From Cannabis sativa (lineage: Eukaryota; Streptophyta; Magnoliopsida; Rosales; Cannabaceae), in NCBI RefSeq assembly GCF_029168945.1, contig NC_083602.1, forward strand, positions 91,026,027 to 91,090,026: a DNA stretch of 64,000 bases, in the 5' to 3' direction. Shown in pieces: positions 34,001 through 43,396 of the stretch. The position numbers and the translations under genes are program-made. Numbering within the stretch: position 1 is the first letter of the stretch; every line of letters begins with the position of its first letter. The notes under the pieces were generated by a model. The model did no database searches. It saw only the letters and a program-made list of their open reading frames with translations, and had not been told where the DNA came from.

Positions 34001-35656
34001 ATTAACATGTGAAAAAGACTGAGGGTTAGACTCAGTAAAACCAGAAAAAGGACTCGAAATAGAAGCAGTAGACACGTGATCAGATTTGTAGCTGGACTGA
34101 GTTGCAGACAAACAGGCAGGGGAAGGATTATATGACTTGGTTGTGGAAGCTTCCAGCTGATACAGACCATCTTTAAGCTTCCCCTGTAGCAGCACCATCT
34201 TTGTTGCCATGTCCTTCACAAAGCAAAGATCAGAGAAAAACTCAACAAAAACATTATTGTCAGCTGTAAGTTTAGAAATACTGATTAAGTTTTTAGCAAT
34301 CTTTGGAACATGTAACATATCATTTAATTGCAATGTGTTACCACTGTTTGATTGCAAAGAGCCAGATCCAACATGAGAAATCACAAGTTGGTTACCATCA
34401 CCCACTGTCAGTCTATCCTTACCATTGTAGGTAGCTTTGTTGGTCATGTTGTCCTGATCTGAAGTGAGATGGTTACTTGCACCAGAATCAGCATACCAAC
34501 CTTCATGATCAAGAGCTTCTGGTGTAGCAACATATGCACTTGGATCCTTTTTGTCACTGCCAGATGAGTTATTGTTAGGAGTGAAACCCATGAATGACTC
34601 ATCATAACGATTGTAGCAGTAGGCAGCCGAATGCCCATAGCGGCCACAAACTTGACAAGTGGGTTTGGAATTCCTGCCTCCTCTGCCTCGACCTCCACGG
34701 GTTGAGTTGCTGCCTCGAGAATTCGATCCTCTTCCACCTCTGCCAGAGTTGTTATTGTTATGATTAAAGTGGCCACGACCAGGTGAGTTGTGCTGCTTGT
34801 TGGCAAAGGCAGCAGAAGGTCCAAGACCAGATGTATTTGAGTTTTTGCTGCTGGTATTTATCACATGTAGACGTTCGAGTTTGCTGTCAAAACTCAGCAA
34901 CACTTCCTGCATTTCCTGCCAAGTGAGGCCTATCTTGGCTTGAGCTTCCAGTTGGCATACGATCGTGAGATATTCAGCATCCAACCCGTTCAGAACATTT
35001 GAAATCAGATGTGCTTCTGGGTATGGATCTCCAGCAAGAGCCAAACTATCAGCCCACGCACGTTTCTGTCGAAGATACTCTGTCATAGCAGTACTTCCTT
35101 TACGAATCGTTTGAATCTTAGTGCGAGTATCATCCATTTTAGCTCGAGAATGCGCCCCATATAGATTTTCAAGTGCTGTCCAAAGAGAGTTGGCAGAGGT
35201 ACAGCCCATTACCTCCGTAGCTATGGTCTCTGTCATAGAGCCATATAACCAACCCATGAGAAGTTGGTCACAGACGACCCACTGCTCATACTCAGGATTG
35301 AGTTGTCGACCAAAACCAGGTGTATTTTCACCTGGATCTGCTAGAGCAGGGATGAACTCAGGTGGACAGACCCTGGTTCCATTCACAAATCCTTCAAGTC
35401 GATGACCCCTAATGATAGTCGACACAAGACTTCTCCAGAGAGTATAGTTATTTCTATCAAGTTTAATAGAAAAAGATTGAGTAAGTGTATTACCAAAGGG
35501 TGCGTTGCTGAAACCACCAAACCACTCAGGTCCCGTGCGAGACTCCACGGGTGACCTCCGTGAGCCGAGGAGCCCAGACTTTGTTGGCTCGGCACCACCC
35601 GCTCGCCGTTCGGGGATCTCCTCTCGCGTGGAGTCCGATCGTTTCTCGGCCGACAT
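31085..35656 (-). CDS. Copia element 3 gag-pol polyprotein, intact
   Basis: 1523 codons without a stop or frameshift. An unusual basic/acidic leader (MSAEKRSDSTREEIPERR) precedes gag (UBN2-type, about residues 60-270). Then come a Gly/Asn/Arg-rich stretch, the zinc knuckle CQVCGRYGHSAAYC (334-347), aspartic protease core WYADSGASNHL (D390-S-G), and integrase with HRRLGHPSSR..CEACQYGK and core strings HTDLWGP, DDFSRHTW and TSEQNGRAERKHR. After a Ser/Thr/Pro/Gln-rich linker come reverse transcriptase (FSPVIKAATIRIVL, YVDDIVVTG) and RNase H (GYCDADWACC, SSTESEYRSLAQ, WCDNMSANALA). Domain order is Copia. The different zinc knuckle and protease sequences separate it from elements 1 and 2. All motif residues expected for activity are visible. 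Confidence 0.95.
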   Translation of the reverse strand: MSAEKRSDSTREEIPERRAGGAEPTKSGLLGSRRSPVESRTGPEWFGGFSNAPFGNTLTQSFSIKLDRNNYTLWRSLVSTIIRGHRLEGFVNGTRVCPPEFIPALADPGENTPGFGRQLNPEYEQWVVCDQLLMGWLYGSMTETIATEVMGCTSANSLWTALENLYGAHSRAKMDDTRTKIQTIRKGSTAMTEYLRQKRAWADSLALAGDPYPEAHLISNVLNGLDAEYLTIVCQLEAQAKIGLTWQEMQEVLLSFDSKLERLHVINTSSKNSNTSGLGPSAAFANKQHNSPGRGHFNHNNNNSGRGGRGSNSRGSNSTRGGRGRGGRNSKPTCQVCGRYGHSAAYCYNRYDESFMGFTPNNNSSGSDKKDPSAYVATPEALDHEGWYADSGASNHLTSDQDNMTNKATYNGKDRLTVGDGNQLVISHVGSGSLQSNSGNTLQLNDMLHVPKIAKNLISISKLTADNNVFVEFFSDLCFVKDMATKMVLLQGKLKDGLYQLEASTTKSYNPSPACLSATQSSYKSDHVSTASISSPFSGFTESNPQSFSHVNQESISQKDLWHRRLGHPSSRILNQVLSQVNVKLPINENLMFCEACQYGKSHALPFPNSHSKAANVLDVIHTDLWGPAPIMSNTNLRYYIHFVDDFSRHTWLYPLKAKSDALNAFIQFKNLVENQFGRKIKKLQTDWGGEYQSFSNLVIEHGIIFQHSCPHTSEQNGRAERKHRHIVEMGLTLLAQSHMPYKFWCDAFQTSVFLINRLPTPILNGKSPHETLFGKKPDYSQLKIFGSACYPCLRPYQTNKFQFHSTKCVNLGFSESHKGYKCLSTTGRLYISRHVIFNEKEFPFKNGFLNNYERESDISLQSPAMWFCLPTQQQNSSLPNTNQPSTSQSPHTSPSSQTHTHSETPADAHQQAATPAESTPSMSPSPSSTDQVDISNNLFIDLGLVHTGPVSFDSAEPETVSTTEQVSQPQQAAQSSHPMLTRSKSGIFKPKVFTAQAKWDYNIIEPRTILEALAHSGWNKAMTDEFFALIKNKTWILVPRRDGMNIIGNKWVYKPKFNGDGSFQRLKARLVAKGFHQRPGIDFGETFSPVIKAATIRIVLTIAVTKGWDVRQLDINNAFLNGELEEDVYMEQPQGFVDKDKPDHVCKLQKSLYGLKQAPRAWYDQLKQTLLKWNFENSRADTSLFLLKTSQFVIMVLIYVDDIVVTGNNNQELNNFIDKLHRVFALKDLGALNFFLGIEVFRDDTGIYLSQGKYVSDLLHRLEMTNLKPCSTPMTGGKPLSLQDGEELKDYTQYRSVIGALQYLTHTRPDIAFAVNKLSQFLKCPTTMHWSAAKRVLRYLKGTVHHGIHIKHSDKLSLTGYCDADWACCPDDRKSIAGHCVYFGDSLVAWSSKKQSVVARSSTESEYRSLAQVAAEITWIESLLAEIQFKLPSTPVIWCDNMSANALASNPVYHARTKHIELDIHFIRDRVLQKKVEVRYIPSQEQIADCFTKGLTHSKFQFLIGKLGVTSSPLRLRGGVKT

Positions 35657-35685
35657 GGCGTAGCCGCAGCCGCTACGATACCAAG

Positions 35686-35951
35686 TGAAGAATATGCACA
35701 GAAAGAAATGCAGATTTGTTATCTCAGCTCAAAGAGAGACTGAGTGCAGGGATTTCATTTATAGCCAAATGATTACAAGGAAAAAGGTGCCAGGTGGCAC
35801 AGTACATTCTAGAAAAGAGAAAAGGTAAATAACAGAATGAAAGAAGACAAATTAGCAAAACTGAAACGTGCAACAATTAGCAGCAAAGGATAAATTGGGT
35901 TTAGACAAATAACCCCTGCCTTAACTATCACCTAATTATCATGTCTTAACA
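35686..35951 (-). repeat. 5' LTR of Copia element 3
   Basis: Same 266-bp sequence as 30832-31097 with one substitution. Inside it (35671-35685) the element strand reads TTGGTATCGTAGCG, a tRNA-Met-type primer site with small deviations from TGGTATCAGAGC. Confidence 0.93.
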
Positions 35952-36736
35952 AGCCTTAAAACACCATCATACTCAAGTATCATCCTTTGATAGAAACTTT
36001 GAGTTGAACAAGGTTTTGCTGATAAAATACTTAGTATTTCTCCATTCTTTCCTTGCAAATAAATCAACCCGGATTGGTTAAACACTACCCGAGATTCATT
36101 AGACGTCGTTTCACTTGACCAATACATAGAATTAGCCTCATCCAATGGGAAAGTTGTTGTGTAAAGCTTAAGATTTCCACTTTGCTGCAGCATAAGCTGA
36201 AATCTTCCTTTGGAAAAATTTGTATTCGAGTATCGAGCTACAAGCTTCTTACCTTGATTTAAAGTTTGTAATGGTAATAATGTATCTGTTGGCTCATCAA
36301 AACTCTCCCATAGATAGTTAGAATTCTTGTCAACAAGCACAAAATTCCCTGTGTCAAGCATAGCTGCATAGGCAACACCATCACCATCACCAACACCAAC
36401 AATCCATACCTGTTTTCCTTTTCGGGTTTTGAGAACAAGCAAACCATTTTCGGTTAGTTCAAGTGTTGAGCCTTGTTGGACAAGAGTGTTGCCATTTGCT
36501 GACCAAACAATGGTTTTTTCAGGTATGTTGTTGAACCATATGGCTAAAAGAAAGTCACCATCTTTTTCAACTTGATGAAAACCAAAGGCAAATTCACTTG
36601 AATCTGATGACCAAAACATGTTGTTGTGAGTGTCTTTTGTTGAGAGAGATGAACCTAATGGGATCTTTCTATGAGTTGAAGCATTAATAATGGTGATGAA
36701 TGTTAGAAGAAACCATTGAAAAATAAGGAAAGGCAT

Positions 36737-38330
36737 TTTTTTTTTCTTTCTTTAAGGTGACAAAACAATGTTATAGGAAGAGAGACATGATTTTTCTCAC
36801 AACACAATTGTTGGAATTTTATATGATTTTTTATTTGTATTTGTTGAAAAATTTGGTAAATGATTTGAAAGTTGTTACTAATAATTAGTGGAAAAATAAC
36901 TCTCTTTTTTTGTTATGTTCTTCAACTTTTCAACCTTTTGGATGGTTTTGTTGACTTTGAAAGTTCCATGAGAGACTAAGGTTCTTGTTTGGACCTTGAA
37001 TTTTAAGAGGGAAGAAAATAAATAAAATCCAAATGATTTCTTTTTCTTCATGGATTGAATCAATAAATTAAGATTTTTTTAAGAAATTAATACTTGAGTA
37101 TAGCATAATTTTATGAAAATTAGAATAATTACAAATATATATAAATAAATATATTGAAAAAAGTCTTATATTAAAATTTTTGAAATATTTTCCTTTATAA
37201 AATTAAACATGTAGATGTAAAAAGAAAAAGCATCAAAGGTAACATGGTAACTCACATCAAGCACAATACAATAAGAAGATGATATTAATAACGACATGTC
37301 GTATAATATAATTGTCAGAAACGACACTTTTGGTAACCAAGCCTATAAAGCTTGATGATGCTATAACCGACTCACTCATAAGTGTCGTGACTAATAAGTA
37401 AAAATAATACCCTTTCATTTTTTGGTAAATATTATTTTAATTTTTCATTTTGTGTTTTGTAAAAGTTTTTGATTTGGCTATCTGTTTTGTTAAATAAAAA
37501 ATTAAATCTTGTATTTTTTAAAATAGTATAAAATAATACCTTGAGTTGATTTTTTGTCAAAATAAAAATTAATAATAATCCAATTTAGAGTTATTATAAT
37601 AAAATTGAGTACATTTTCTTAGTTATATTAAAAAAATCGAGAATTGAGTTTAGAGTGCTATTTTGTACCATTTTAAAAAATATAAGATCTAATTTGTTAT
37701 TATATAAAAAAAAAGGTTCAATCGATAATTTTTATAAAATATAAAATTTAAAATAGTATTAATTTTTTAGGAATTTTTATTTGTTAAGTTCTTGGAAAAT
37801 TTAATTTCAAAAATAAATAAATAAATCTTGGAGATTTTTAGTTCCACACCATTTTTTAAGATGATGATGGTGGTGGGGTCTTGAAATTTGGTTTCAGTTA
37901 AACTGAGCTCTCTCCAATTTGCTTATAGGTAGGGATATTTATTTCATCACTGAATTAATGGTACAAAACAGATATAGTAACAAAATAAAAATTAATTAGG
38001 ATTTTTAGTCTTACAATTTTGATATTTATTAAATCGTGTCTTTTAAATTTTTTAAAATGTTGAAAATTTCTCTCGAACTAACAGACACTTAACGTTTATG
38101 AAAAGTAAAGAGGATATAATTTAGTATATACCAAAATTCAAAAGATTTGATTTCGTGCATGGGCAATCACATCACCACGTTAGTAAAATAAATTCAATAA
38201 TCTCAGTAGTTCAAAAAAAATTAATAACTTAAAATGTTTAGAGAGTATAATTTAGTGCATGTCAAAGTTATTAGGACAAAAATCATAATCATGATTTGGT
38301 ACATATAAAGAGAAATATTAAAAGGCACCA
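36737..38330. other. Upstream region of LECRK-A
   Basis: AT-rich, no gene seen. The first 200 bases should include the LECRK-A promoter. Near 37319-37392 a small imperfect inverted repeat (ACGACACTTTTGG and ATAAGTGTCGTGAC) spans about 70 bases. Confidence 0.35.
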
Positions 38331-38552
38331 GTAGTCAGTGACGACACACTAATAAGAGTGTGAGAGGCTATCCCCACTAAAAATAAAGTTAGTGTGAAAA
38401 AAAATTAAATATCTTCTATTTAGTTAAATAATTATACAACAAAATAGTAAAAAGTCCCCACAAAATAGTTATAATTTTAATGTAAAATAAATAATAAATA
38501 TTTTTATAACAATTAAGCCCCCACAGATCAAAAATTCTGGGTCTGTCACTGC
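38330..38552. mobile_element. hAT (Tip100-like) end fragment
   Basis: The stretch ending GCCCCCACAGATC..ATTCTGGGTCTGTCACTG resembles the 3' end of plant Tip100-type hAT elements (terminal GGGTCCGTCACTG). A candidate opposite terminus of the same kind, CAGGGACGGACCCAC, occurs alone at 48816-48830. No transposase frame is present. Confidence 0.35.
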
Positions 38553-38555
38553 CAG

Positions 38556-39350
38556 TAGTGCCTAACATCCTTCAACGTATCATATCACTATTAGTACAAT
38601 TAAGTATAGAGTCTTATATAATTTAATATAATAATTTTCATAGAATATCGCTAACCAATCATAAGGCGCAACAGATGCTTTAGAGTAATGACCACATGTA
38701 AAATTTCAGGGTACAAAATTTATAATTAGCCTAAATAAAACAAGAAATGTTAAAAGTCACCAATGGTGCCTAGTACCCTCTAAGTAATTATATCTCTATT
38801 AGTGAAATTAAGTATCAAGTCCCATGTAATTTAATGAAATAACTTTTAGAAAATATTGCTAACCAATCGTAAAATATCACATTTAGATAGTACTGGTGTT
38901 TTTTAGCATGCTCAAATAAAAGACCATTGATATAAGACACTAGTGGTGTCTAACACTATCTAAAAGTGTCGCTTTATGATTAATTAACAATATTCTATAA
39001 AAATTATAATATTAAATCATGTGGCATCTCATACTTAATTATATCAATAATGATATTACACGTTGGAGGGTGCTAATTGTGCCATTTTTTCAAATAAAAT
39101 TGTTCATCTCTCTCATTAAGATACATAATAAAAGACACTCATAGTACCTAACATCCTTGTGACTTGATAGGTGAAATTACTATTGATGCAATTCAATTGG
39201 ATACTAGTAGTGCCTAATACTTTTTATAGATAACGTTTTACGATTAGTAAGTGATATTCTCTAAAAGTTATTTTCTTTTCTTAAGTTAATAAGATTAAAT
39301 ATTTAATTATACCAATAATAATTTAACACGAAAATGTGCTAGAGACTAAT
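38556..39350. repeat. Cluster of direct and inverted MITE-like repeats
   Basis: A unit of about 150 bp containing TGCCTA..ACCCTC, TATCACTATTAGTACAATTAAGTAT, ATTTTCATAGAATATCGCTAACCAATC recurs at about 38565-38690 (+), 38746-38905 (+), in reverse complement at about 38935-39095, and partly again at 39135-39345. Copies differ by many substitutions, so the cluster is old. All copies lack coding capacity. It lies just upstream of the MTP11-like gene. Confidence 0.65.
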
Positions 39351-39634
39351 GTTGCCTTTTAGCCTTTCTCCTCCTTAATTAGCTTAAATGATAATCAAAG
39401 ATTGCATTTTCAATGCAAATATATATATTTATTGAAACTTGTAGTTATTAAGGAGAGAGATATGATGTGATTGAGGCAATGGTACACTATAGTATACACT
39501 CACTCCGGCTGTGCTCCATTCATTGCTCACCACAACATTAATAGCTTCTTTCACACTTTCCCAAAATACCCCTACCCTTTCTAAACAATTACACTTAACA
39601 ACCTCTCTCTCTCTCTCGACCACGGCGACGGAAA

Positions 39635-41915
39635 ATGGCTATGGAGCTACTGAATCTCAACCACGAAGAGGAAGAACTTTCCCTCTTGAGACAACCCACC
39701 ACCAATGGCGACCTCTCTTGGCGTTTGAACTTCGAAAGCTTTAAACTTTCCAACACCCACAAAGAGAAGAAACCCTCACCCCCTGGCCTCCATGATTGCT
39801 ATGGAGTTTTAAGTATTCTTTCTTTATTATTAAATTATTTCTTGTTTTAGTAATCATTTTTGTTGTTTTATTATTGTGTTTTGTTTGTCTTAATATGCCT
39901 ATGGTTGATTCATTGTCAGTGGGATTATTTTATATCAAGTAGTGGATTGGATTCTATTTGTTTTTGCTTTGTGACTCAAATATTCTAATGGTTTAGCTTA
40001 GCAAAGGTTCTTTCTTCTTTTTTTTTTTTATGCTTTTCCATTTATATGAATATGAATATGATTGTGAGGAATTTTCCTTGTTGTTAATTAGTCTAAAGTT
40101 GTTGCTGCTATGACTATAAATCTACAAGAATTTAGGGTGGAATAAAATGGTAGTAATATCCATATTTGATTGTTTTCAGTGTTTGATTTCCATTCTTGAG
40201 GGGTATTCCATAAATGGGCTTATACAATTTTAGAGCTTTTTTAGCTTTCTGTCTCTTATTTTGCTAGATAAGACATGGGGTTTTACTTTTTTCTTTCTTT
40301 TTTCGATTTTTCGAAAAAGATAGTATACTATGGTCCCGTTTGGCTAAGCTTCTGAAAAAGTTACTAGAACTGACTTCGCTAAAAGTTGAAACTCGCTAGT
40401 TACCCCACCAGAAGCAGAAGTGTTTTTGGAGTTTCAAAAGCTCGAAAGAAACTTTTAGACCTATGAGTCAGAGTCACTTTCTGATTTTGTGTGATGGTCA
40501 TTGTATGTTTGACCCTCTTAGTCTTAACCTACCTACTACTGTGTTTTGTTTTGTATAGATTTTTGATCATCATAGACCATGATTGAGGGAGGGTTACTAG
40601 AAATTTTTGGCTTTTATTTTGTGTTGCATTCAATTTATGTCCTCTCATTGTTGTGTTTGTTGATATCATGTTTGACTTGAGAGTCCCACTATAGTAGATA
40701 GTATAGTAGGAGGGAATATATTCTCACTTGCTTTTTCTTACTATATTCCTACTTTCCATGATGCTTGAGAAGAAAAAAGGAATAAGTTGAATTGTGTAAA
40801 AAGCTGTGATTATATTTTCAGATGATAGCAATGCAAAACCACAAACAATTTTATCAGCTTTTGTGTTAAGTTGGTTTGTTTGATTGATGATTTCAGGTCC
40901 GGAGGATAACGTGGCTGAGTACTATCAGCAACAGGTAGAAATGCTCGAGGGGTTTAATGAGATGGATGCGTTAGCAGAGCGCGGTTTTCTACCTGGAATG
41001 TCAAAGGAAGAGCAAGATAAGTTGGCGAAAAGCGAGACATTTGCCATCAGAATATCGAATTTCGCAAACATGATTCTTTTTGCTGCAAAAGTTTATGCTT
41101 CGATTAGGAGTGGTTCACTGGCAATTATTGCATCGACTTTGGACTCACTTCTTGATCTTTTGTCTGGCTTTATTCTTTGGTTTACTGCTTTCTCAATGCA
41201 AACTCCAAATCCGTATCAATACCCTATTGGAAAAAGGCGTATGCAGCCGTTGGGTATCCTTGTGTTTGCGTCTGTCATGGCAACACTCGGTCTGCAGATC
41301 ATATTGGAGTCGGTTCGAACCCTGTTATCTGATGAGGTTGAGTTCAGCTTGACCAAAGATCAAGAAAGATGGGTTGTTGGCATTATGCTCATGGTGACTC
41401 TGGTGAAATTCGTGCTGATGATTTACTGTCGCGGTTTTAGTAACGAAATTGTTAAAGCTTATGCACAAGATCACTTTTTTGATGTCATCACCAACATCAT
41501 TGGCCTCTTTGCTGCACTCCTTGCTAATTATTTTTACGATTGGATGGATCCTGTTGGAGCTATTATTTTGGCGTTGTACACCATCCGAACATGGTCAATG
41601 ACGGTTCTTGAAAATGTCAACTCTCTGGTTGGAAGATCAGCTGCTCCTGAATATTTACAGAAACTCACATACCTCTGTTGGAACCACCACAAGGCCATAC
41701 GACACATTGATACCGTTAGGGCCTACACTTTCGGGTCTCACTACTTTGTTGAGGTTGACATTGTCTTACCGGCAGACATGCCCTTACAAGAGGCTCATGA
41801 CATAGGCGAATCCTTGCAGGAGAAGCTTGAACAACTTCCTGAAATTGAGCGCGCCTTTGTCCATTTAGATTACGAGTTCTCACACAAACCCGAGCATGCG
41901 CAGTCTCAGTCTTAG
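39635..41915 (+). CDS. MTP11: Metal tolerance protein, Mn-type cation diffusion facilitator (MTP11-like)
   Basis: Proton-coupled Mn2+ exporter of the CDF family; Arabidopsis MTP11 acts in Golgi/prevacuolar compartments. CDS join(39635..39812,40897..41915), 398 residues, near the Arabidopsis length. The exon 1 donor AA|GTATTC and the acceptor TTTCAG give [15 protein letters not shown]. Mn-CDF signature DxxxD motifs are at D142-SLL-D146 (TM2) and D251-HFF-D255 (TM5). About six hydrophobic helices lie between residues 115 and 290, followed by a cytosolic C-terminal domain ([26 protein letters not shown]). The N-terminus has an acidic stretch and [11 protein letters not shown], typical of MTP11. 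The 1.08-kb intron contains a MITE-like fragment near 40330-40450. Exon 2 carries all membrane segments without further introns. The frame is intact. Confidence 0.93.
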
Positions 41916-42152
41916 TGTTAAGCTGTAAAACCAGTTGTTATTATCTTGTTCTTCATCTTATCTGAGCAACAAATTCTTGCTCCATTGTAGTAACTAGTAT
42001 GTAATCGTTGACTTCGGACACAACTTTGGAATCATTCAGAAAGTTGAGTCTGTGTATATAATTGTTCATTTTAAATTCTCTGACAGGACTCTTCTTACTC
42101 ATCATTGACACAGAAACAAAGTACTGAACTTTATATAATATATATGTATATA

Positions 42153-42946
42153 TAGTTGTATTCATCCACCTTCACTGTCACAGCCATGTTTCTAAACCAT
42201 TCAGGAGTTCAAACCATTACCATCGGAAAAAAAAAAGGTGTTTTAAATAAAGGGGATTCGAAAGAACTCTTCAAGACGAAGGATGCAGTGAGCGAGCCTG
42301 CTAAGCTGCGATTGAGCTTAAGTCTTTCCAAAAAGAAAAGGGTAACTTTAGTCTATTTCTTTTTTTACTTTTCTCATCGAAAATTTACAATTGAAACTTC
42401 AACTGATGCCAATGCCAAACGAGATAACTTAGTTGGTTTAGTATTTGCAATGATCTGGAACATCGGTTCGAGTATGATCAGTCTTCAAAATTTTGGTCAG
42501 TCCAAAATCAAAAATTTTTGTTGTGTATGAGTCATCTAAGAGGATGTACCAACAAGAGGAACTAATTAGATTCTATGTATCGATTTTCTTCATAACATTA
42601 TTTATTGGAAAAAAATTAAAAGATTTATTTGCATATTTGAAAGATAGTCAAAAAAAGTCAAGGCATGCTTGGATAATTGATTTATTGAAGTTTTTGAGGC
42701 TTTATATCAATGTATAAATTTGTTTGTGCACTCTTCAAGTACTCATAAACAAGAAGCCTATGTTGTTCCTCATCGGCAGAAGCCAATTAGTTTTACCAAA
42801 TTCTTATGGTTTGTTTGTACAACCAATAGATATTACTTCTGCATTGAATTCTTGGTCACCATCTTTCACCATGTTGTTGTTGTCCAATTTTCTGACAGCA
42901 ATTACTAAAGGTAATATCACAACCCCTTTATTTTGGAGCATCAATA
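42153..42946 (-). pseudogene. LECRK kinase relic downstream of MTP11
   Basis: Three minus-strand blocks match the kinase domain of the LECRK genes: 42153-42210 (WFRNMAVTVKVD region), 42440-42550 (SDFGL..KILKTDQTR region), and 42680-42946 (from GVVxFG-type N-lobe through EGEQEF and NHKNLVKLIGFC to LLVYEY). They are separated by about 220 bases of unrelated sequence (42212-42435) and about 135 bases (42552-42690), with multiple frameshifts. Identity to the genes at 49191 and 58088 is high locally, so decay is fairly recent. The + strand open frames here are shadows. Confidence 0.8.
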
Positions 42947-42975
42947 ATATAGTCAAAAGATATATCTTTCACCAA

Positions 42976-43213
42976 GTCAGGTCTGGGTCTCGGGTTCGGG
43001 TCTGGATGTGAGTCTTGAGTCCGGTTTTAGGGTCTTGACTCTAGTCCTAGTCCCAGGTCTGATCCTGGTTGGGTCGGGTGCAGGTCTGAGTCGGGATTGG
43101 ATCCGAGTTTGGGTTGAATTAGGGTTCAGGTCCAGATCTGGGTCCGAGTCCGGGGTCTGGTCTGGGTTCAGGGTACGATCCTTGGTCTGGGTCGGGTCTG
43201 GGTCTGGAGTCTA
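42976..43213. repeat. Degenerate GGGTC minisatellite, copy 1
   Basis: About 240 bases of imperfect 6-bp units such as GGGTCT, GGGTTC, GGGTCG and GAGTCC (all G-rich on the + strand) directly beside the LECRK relic. Similar arrays are at 47342-47581 and 60927-60975. It has potential for G-quadruplex formation. Not coding. Confidence 0.8.
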
Positions 43214-43396
43214 TAATACAGCTTACATTGTATTAAAAAATTTTGTCGTAATAAAATTTTTGGTCATAATAATTAATACAATACACTGTTTAATCCAAAC
43301 ATAGTATTATTTATTATTTAATACAATATGCATACAATGATCCTCTATGACTTTGTCATAATAAGATTTATATGAAAAATAATGGTGGATTAAATT

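Larger units (their letters stand above)
30832..35951 (-). mobile_element. Young full-length Copia LTR retrotransposon (element 3)
   Basis: Complete minus-strand Copia: 5' LTR 35686-35951, primer site TGGTATCGTAGC next to it, a single open polyprotein, polypurine tract GAGGGGTGG, and 3' LTR 30832-31097. The two 266-bp LTRs differ at a single base (AACTAACACC versus AACTATCACC), so insertion was very recent on an evolutionary scale. LTR ends are TG..CA on the element strand. Flanks share only AG rather than a 5-bp duplication. It sits in the coding sequence of LECRK-A. It has all parts needed for activity, although expression cannot be judged. Confidence 0.95.
29239..36736 (-). pseudogene. G-type lectin receptor kinase (LECRK-A), disrupted by a Copia insertion
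   Basis: Cell-surface receptor kinase gene cut into a 5' part (36736 to 35952) and a 3' part (30831 to 29239). Without the 5.1-kb insertion and counting the shared AG once, the two parts total 2376 bases, a continuous 791-residue frame. The 5' part has a signal peptide (MPFLIFQWFLLTFITI), the bulb-type lectin domain (WSSDSSEFAFGFHQ, TIVWSANGN, MLDTGNFVL) and the start of the next domain, ending YDGVLRL. The 3' part resumes YVYPKNDGEE, then EGF-like GSGACGFNSYCSLE, PAN-like WCRKACLGDCFC, a transmembrane helix, and a kinase with LGRGAFAVVFKG, VAVKKLD, IIHCDIKPHN (non-RD), DFGLAK and GTKGYVAPEW. No other lesion is seen, so inactivation was recent and may be polymorphic. Truncated products from either part cannot be excluded. 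Confidence 0.9.

Noticed and set aside
39635..41915. MTP11-like gene as a processed retrocopy because exon 2 is long
   Set aside because: A 1.08-kb phase-compatible intron interrupts the coding sequence, no poly-A tract or target duplication follows, and the frame is intact.
42156..42530. 124-codon + strand frame as a possible small gene
   Set aside because: It runs antisense through a LECRK kinase relic and an insertion; no known family.
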